Shown: positions 5,695-7,455 of the stretch, one piece after another
How positions within the stretch are numbered: the first letter of the stretch is position 1
How the letters are laid out: each line of letters begins with the position of its first letter
Assembly (NCBI GenBank): GCA_052148155.1
Contig: JBKQIY010000205.1
Coordinates: 1 to 7,455, forward strand
DNA length: 7,455 nt
Direction of reading: 5' to 3'
Source: JBBQER01 sp052148155
Lineage (GTDB): Bacteria; Actinomycetota; Acidimicrobiia; IMCC26256; PALSA-610
The notes under the pieces: model-generated
The model's input: only the letters and a program-made list of their open reading frames with translations
Told to the model about the DNA's origin: nothing
Database searches by the model: none
Position numbers and translations under genes: made by a program

Positions 5695-6195
5695 TCAGAG
5701 CGAAAATGGATCAGTTTCGGGAATCGGTCGTCGCCAGGTGCCCGATCGGCCACCGGTCTTCTCCCACAGCGACAGATCGCCGATGGTCATCGACCGATCG
5801 ACCGACTTGCACATGTCGTAGATCGTCAAGGCCGCGACCGCCGCCGCCGTGAGCGCTTCCATCTCCACCCCGGTGCGGTCCACCGTGTCGACATTGGCCT
5901 CCACCTCGACGTAGGTGTCCTCGAGGCGGAAGTTCACTAACACCGCCCCGACCAGCAGCGGATGGCACAGCGGCAGCAATTGGGGGGTCTGCTTGGCCGC
6001 TTGGATCCCAGCGACCCGCGCCACCGCGAGGACGTCGCCTTTGCTGATCGCACCGGAGGCGATCCGGGAGGCAGTTTCGGCCTCCATATGGACGCGGCAG
6101 CGGGCCACCGCTCGGCGGTGGCTGGGTTCCTTGGCCGTTACGTCGACCATCCGGGCCCGTCCGAGGGGGTCGAGGTGGGTGAATTCCGGCGCCAT
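5695..6195 (-). CDS. moaC: Cyclic pyranopterin monophosphate synthase MoaC
   Basis: The 166-residue protein converts 3',8-cyclo-7,8-dihydro-GTP, the product of MoaA, to cyclic pyranopterin monophosphate in molybdenum cofactor synthesis. Family motifs appear in order: FTHLDPLGRARMVDVTAKEP at 5-24, RRAVA at 27-31, KGDVLAVARVAGIQAAKQT at 52-70, LLPLCHPL at 73-80, DRTGVEMEALTAAAVAALT at 106-124, IYDMCKSVDRSMTIGDL at 125-141 and EKTGGRSG at 145-152. K52, D127 and K130 fit the catalytic lysine, aspartate and lysine known from E. coli MoaC (K51, D128, K131), and H78 fits the conserved histidine. Length is typical. The ATG at 6195 begins the conserved part; the frame continues to 6552, but that segment lacks MoaC sequence. 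No good ribosome binding site precedes the ATG, and TAGACT ends 8 bases before it, so the mRNA may be leaderless. MoaC enzymes are soluble hexamers. Confidence 0.97.
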   Translation of the reverse strand: MAPEFTHLDPLGRARMVDVTAKEPSHRRAVARCRVHMEAETASRIASGAISKGDVLAVARVAGIQAAKQTPQLLPLCHPLLVGAVLVNFRLEDTYVEVEANVDTVDRTGVEMEALTAAAVAALTIYDMCKSVDRSMTIGDLSLWEKTGGRSGTWRRPIPETDPFSL

Positions 6196-6203
6196 GGCGG
6201 CCA

Positions 6204-6209
6204 AGTCTA
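6204..6209 (-). promoter_or_regulatory. Candidate -10 box for a leaderless moaC transcript
   Basis: On the minus strand TAGACT (TANNNT type) is followed by eight bases and then the moaC ATG. A start seven to nine bases downstream of a -10 would fall on or beside the A of that ATG. Leaderless mRNAs are common in Actinomycetota, and no purine-rich ribosome binding site is visible here. The -35 region is not recognisable. Confidence 0.4.
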
Positions 6210-6485
6210 CGGGGGTGAAGGCCCGCGATGAGCCGGTGCGGTTCCCTGAGCGGAAAATCGTCGGCCGGACACCCGCGGCTGTGCCAGGCTGCGGACGGTT
6301 CTCGTCGAAAGGGGTCCTGGTGTCGAACCTGATCACGGTCGTCGCCCCGGCCGTCGTGACCGAGCGCCGCGCCGGCTTGGGCTGAGCGGGCGCCACCTCG
6401 TCTCGTCGGTCGGGCAACCGAGCTTTTGGGCGGCGCGTCACGACGCGCGGCCTGCCCTCGAACCGGTACGACACGAGGAGCGACG
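6210..6485. other. Divergent intergenic region between moaC and the methyltransferase gene
   Basis: About 290 bases separate the two divergent starts. Long frames cross it on both strands (minus to 6552, plus from 6426) without any family features in this part. A near-palindrome lies at 6433-6448, and GAGGAG at 6475-6480 serves the methyltransferase TTG. No clear -10/-35 pair for the plus-strand gene, and no Moco-riboswitch-like fold, could be recognised by eye. Confidence 0.5.
6433..6448. repeat. Perfect inverted repeat, possible operator
   Basis: GCGCGTC (6433-6439) and GACGCGC (6442-6448) are perfect inverted arms separated by AC. The site lies 26 bases upstream of the methyltransferase ribosome binding site, in the divergent control region. 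A transcription factor dimer could bind here, or the repeat could form a small leader hairpin. It may also be chance in GC-rich DNA. Confidence 0.35.
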
Positions 6486-7370
6486 TTGGAGCGCCAACCG
6501 CACGAATCTTCGACTTGGACGACCTACCTCGACCACGGCGGACGTGAGACACCCGCCGATCCGGCCACGTTTCGTGACCTGACCCGCCATCCGGGCTACC
6601 CGCGTGCGTCGGCGTATGACGCGATGTGGGTGCACCGAAATCTCATGGGCCCGAACGTGCTGTGGCTCACCGAAGCGTTGACTCAGGTGTTGGCGCTCGA
6701 GCCGGGAATGCGCGTCCTCGATCTCGGATGCGGCACCGCGATCTCGTCGATCTTCCTCGCGCGGGAGTTCGGTGTCGAGGTGTGGGCGGCCGACCTGTGG
6801 ATCGAGCCGACAGCAAACCGCGCCCGCATCACCGAAGCCGGCGTGGGCGACCGCGTCTTCCCGATCGAGGTCGAAGCTCACACGCTCCCGTTCGCGCACG
6901 CGTCCTTCGATGCGCTCGTGAGCGTCGACTCGTATCACTACTACGGGACCGACATGCGCTATCTCTCCTATGCCGCCCAGTTCGTGCGGCCAGGAGGCTG
7001 GATCGGCATCGTCGTGCCGGCAAACGCGGTCGATCCCGACGACCTCCCAGACGAAGTCGTCGACCGCGCACCGTTTGGCGCCGACTACTGCACGTTCCGC
7101 AGTGCGGCGTGGTGGGCGCGCCACTGGCGACGAACCTCGGGCGTCGAGGTCACCCACGCCGAGATGATCGCCGACGGGCGCGAGTTGTGGCTTCGCCATT
7201 CGCGAGCGAGCCAAGCTTGGGACGGGGTACCCGTCGCGGCAGGCGTCGACGGCGCGCTCTTGCTTTCGGATTACGGCGCGCATCTCGGATTCGCCCGGGT
7301 GACCGCGCGTCGCACCGACGCCCAAACTCTCACGTTCGGTCCGGGGCGGTACACGACGAGACTCGCGTGA
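6486..7370 (+). CDS. Class I SAM-dependent methyltransferase of unassigned substrate
   Basis: The 294-residue protein is soluble. A signature MWVHRNLMGPNVLWLTEAL at 47-65 precedes a Rossmann-type methyltransferase fold: motif I MRVLDLGCGTA at 75-85 binds SAM, VEVWAADLW at 97-105 is the next strand with the acidic residue for the SAM ribose, LPFAHASFDALVSVDSYHYY at 134-153 is the motif covering strands 4, and VRPGGWIGIVVP at 167-178 is the post-motif strand. The AFGADYCTFRSAAWWARHW-like part (about 196-214) and the C-terminal strand region complete the domain. Similar proteins with MGPN.LWL and VSVDSYHY are known as uncharacterised methyltransferases, probably acting on small molecules. The TTG at 6486 has GAGGAG five bases upstream; extension to 6426 lacks support. 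It is the only plus-strand gene in the Moco block, divergent from moaC and ending 3 bases from the end of the convergent moaA. Substrate cannot be inferred. Confidence 0.88.
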   Translation: MERQPHESSTWTTYLDHGGRETPADPATFRDLTRHPGYPRASAYDAMWVHRNLMGPNVLWLTEALTQVLALEPGMRVLDLGCGTAISSIFLAREFGVEVWAADLWIEPTANRARITEAGVGDRVFPIEVEAHTLPFAHASFDALVSVDSYHYYGTDMRYLSYAAQFVRPGGWIGIVVPANAVDPDDLPDEVVDRAPFGADYCTFRSAAWWARHWRRTSGVEVTHAEMIADGRELWLRHSRASQAWDGVPVAAGVDGALLLSDYGAHLGFARVTARRTDAQTLTFGPGRYTTRLA

Positions 7371-7373
7371 TGC

Positions 7374-7455
7374 CTACCCGCCGATTTGGCTCATCGACCT
7401 CGACGGGCGAATGAAATCGACCTGTCCGATGTGGTGGGCGGCCCCCGTGCCGGCC
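7374..7455 (-). CDS. moaA: 3' end of probable moaA (GTP 3',8-cyclase), partial
   Basis: Only the last 26 codons lie in the window. They end in HHIGQVDFIRPSRSMSQIGG followed by TAG. MoaA proteins characteristically finish in a segment of the form F.(Q/R)P.R.M..IGG, and the terminal Gly-Gly is known to be needed for activity because it reaches into the active site. MoaA is the radical-SAM enzyme that makes the substrate of MoaC, so a moaA next to moaC on the same strand is expected. The radical-SAM cysteines lie outside the window and cannot be checked. The call rests on a short but distinctive tail. Confidence 0.72.
   Translation of the reverse strand, partial: AGTGAAHHIGQVDFIRPSRSMSQIGG

Noticed and set aside
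6196..6552. N-terminal extension of MoaC by 119 residues
   Set aside because: The extension is Arg/Pro/Thr-rich, shows no MoaC sequence, and would overlap the start of the divergent methyltransferase gene.
6438..7325. Minus-strand frame of 295 codons across the methyltransferase
   Set aside because: It is antisense to a gene with clear SAM-binding motifs and a good ribosome binding site, and carries no family motif of its own.
7370..7414. Short plus-strand frame overlapping the methyltransferase stop (TGATG)
   Set aside because: It ends after 14 codons with no supporting motif, and the same DNA better encodes the MoaA-like tail on the minus strand.

Overview
The window reads as chromosomal DNA from a high-GC Actinomycetota bacterium. 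The evidence is the strong G/C bias at third codon positions, soluble GAF-ANTAR proteins, a GlpR/SepX-type membrane protein beside moaC (an arrangement known from actinobacterial chromosomes), and GTG/TTG starts behind purine-rich Shine-Dalgarno (SD) sites. I cannot name the genus. The translin-family gene suggests a deep-branching lineage rather than a classic mycobacterium or streptomycete, but that is inference.

Left part (1-4306). A tRNA-Ala(CGC) gene on the minus strand opens the window. About 650 bases without a convincing gene follow. Then come three plus-strand genes that all begin with the same kind of GAF domain: a GAF-ANTAR protein with an atypical ANTAR (727-1446), a GAF-ANTAR protein with a canonical ANTAR (1562-2329), and a GAF-GGDEF-EAL protein with apparently complete catalytic motifs in both c-di-GMP domains (2453-4306). 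None has a membrane segment. The set looks like a family of cytosolic sensors duplicated in tandem, with outputs to RNA-level antitermination (ANTAR) and to c-di-GMP turnover.

Middle and right part (4284-7455). On the minus strand, in order of transcription, are the last codons of a probable moaA (7455-7374), moaC (6195-5695), a three-segment membrane protein resembling GlpR/SepX (5500-4952), and a translin-family protein (4943-4284). A class I SAM-dependent methyltransferase (6486-7370, plus strand) sits between moaA and moaC, divergent from moaC and convergent with moaA. MoaA and MoaC together make cyclic pyranopterin monophosphate, the first molybdenum cofactor (Moco) intermediate. GlpR is known as the membrane partner of the MoeA/gephyrin-like protein Glp in actinobacterial cell division, so this block mixes Moco and division genes. 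The translin gene begins 8 bases after glpR stops and is probably cotranscribed with it. Its 3' end overlaps the GGDEF-EAL gene tail to tail by 23 bases.

The most notable items are the bacterial translin homologue in a Moco/divisome operon, the triple-GAF ANTAR/c-di-GMP cassette, and a hairpin that encloses the SD of the first GAF-ANTAR gene. No mobile element, CRISPR array or clear rho-independent terminator was seen.
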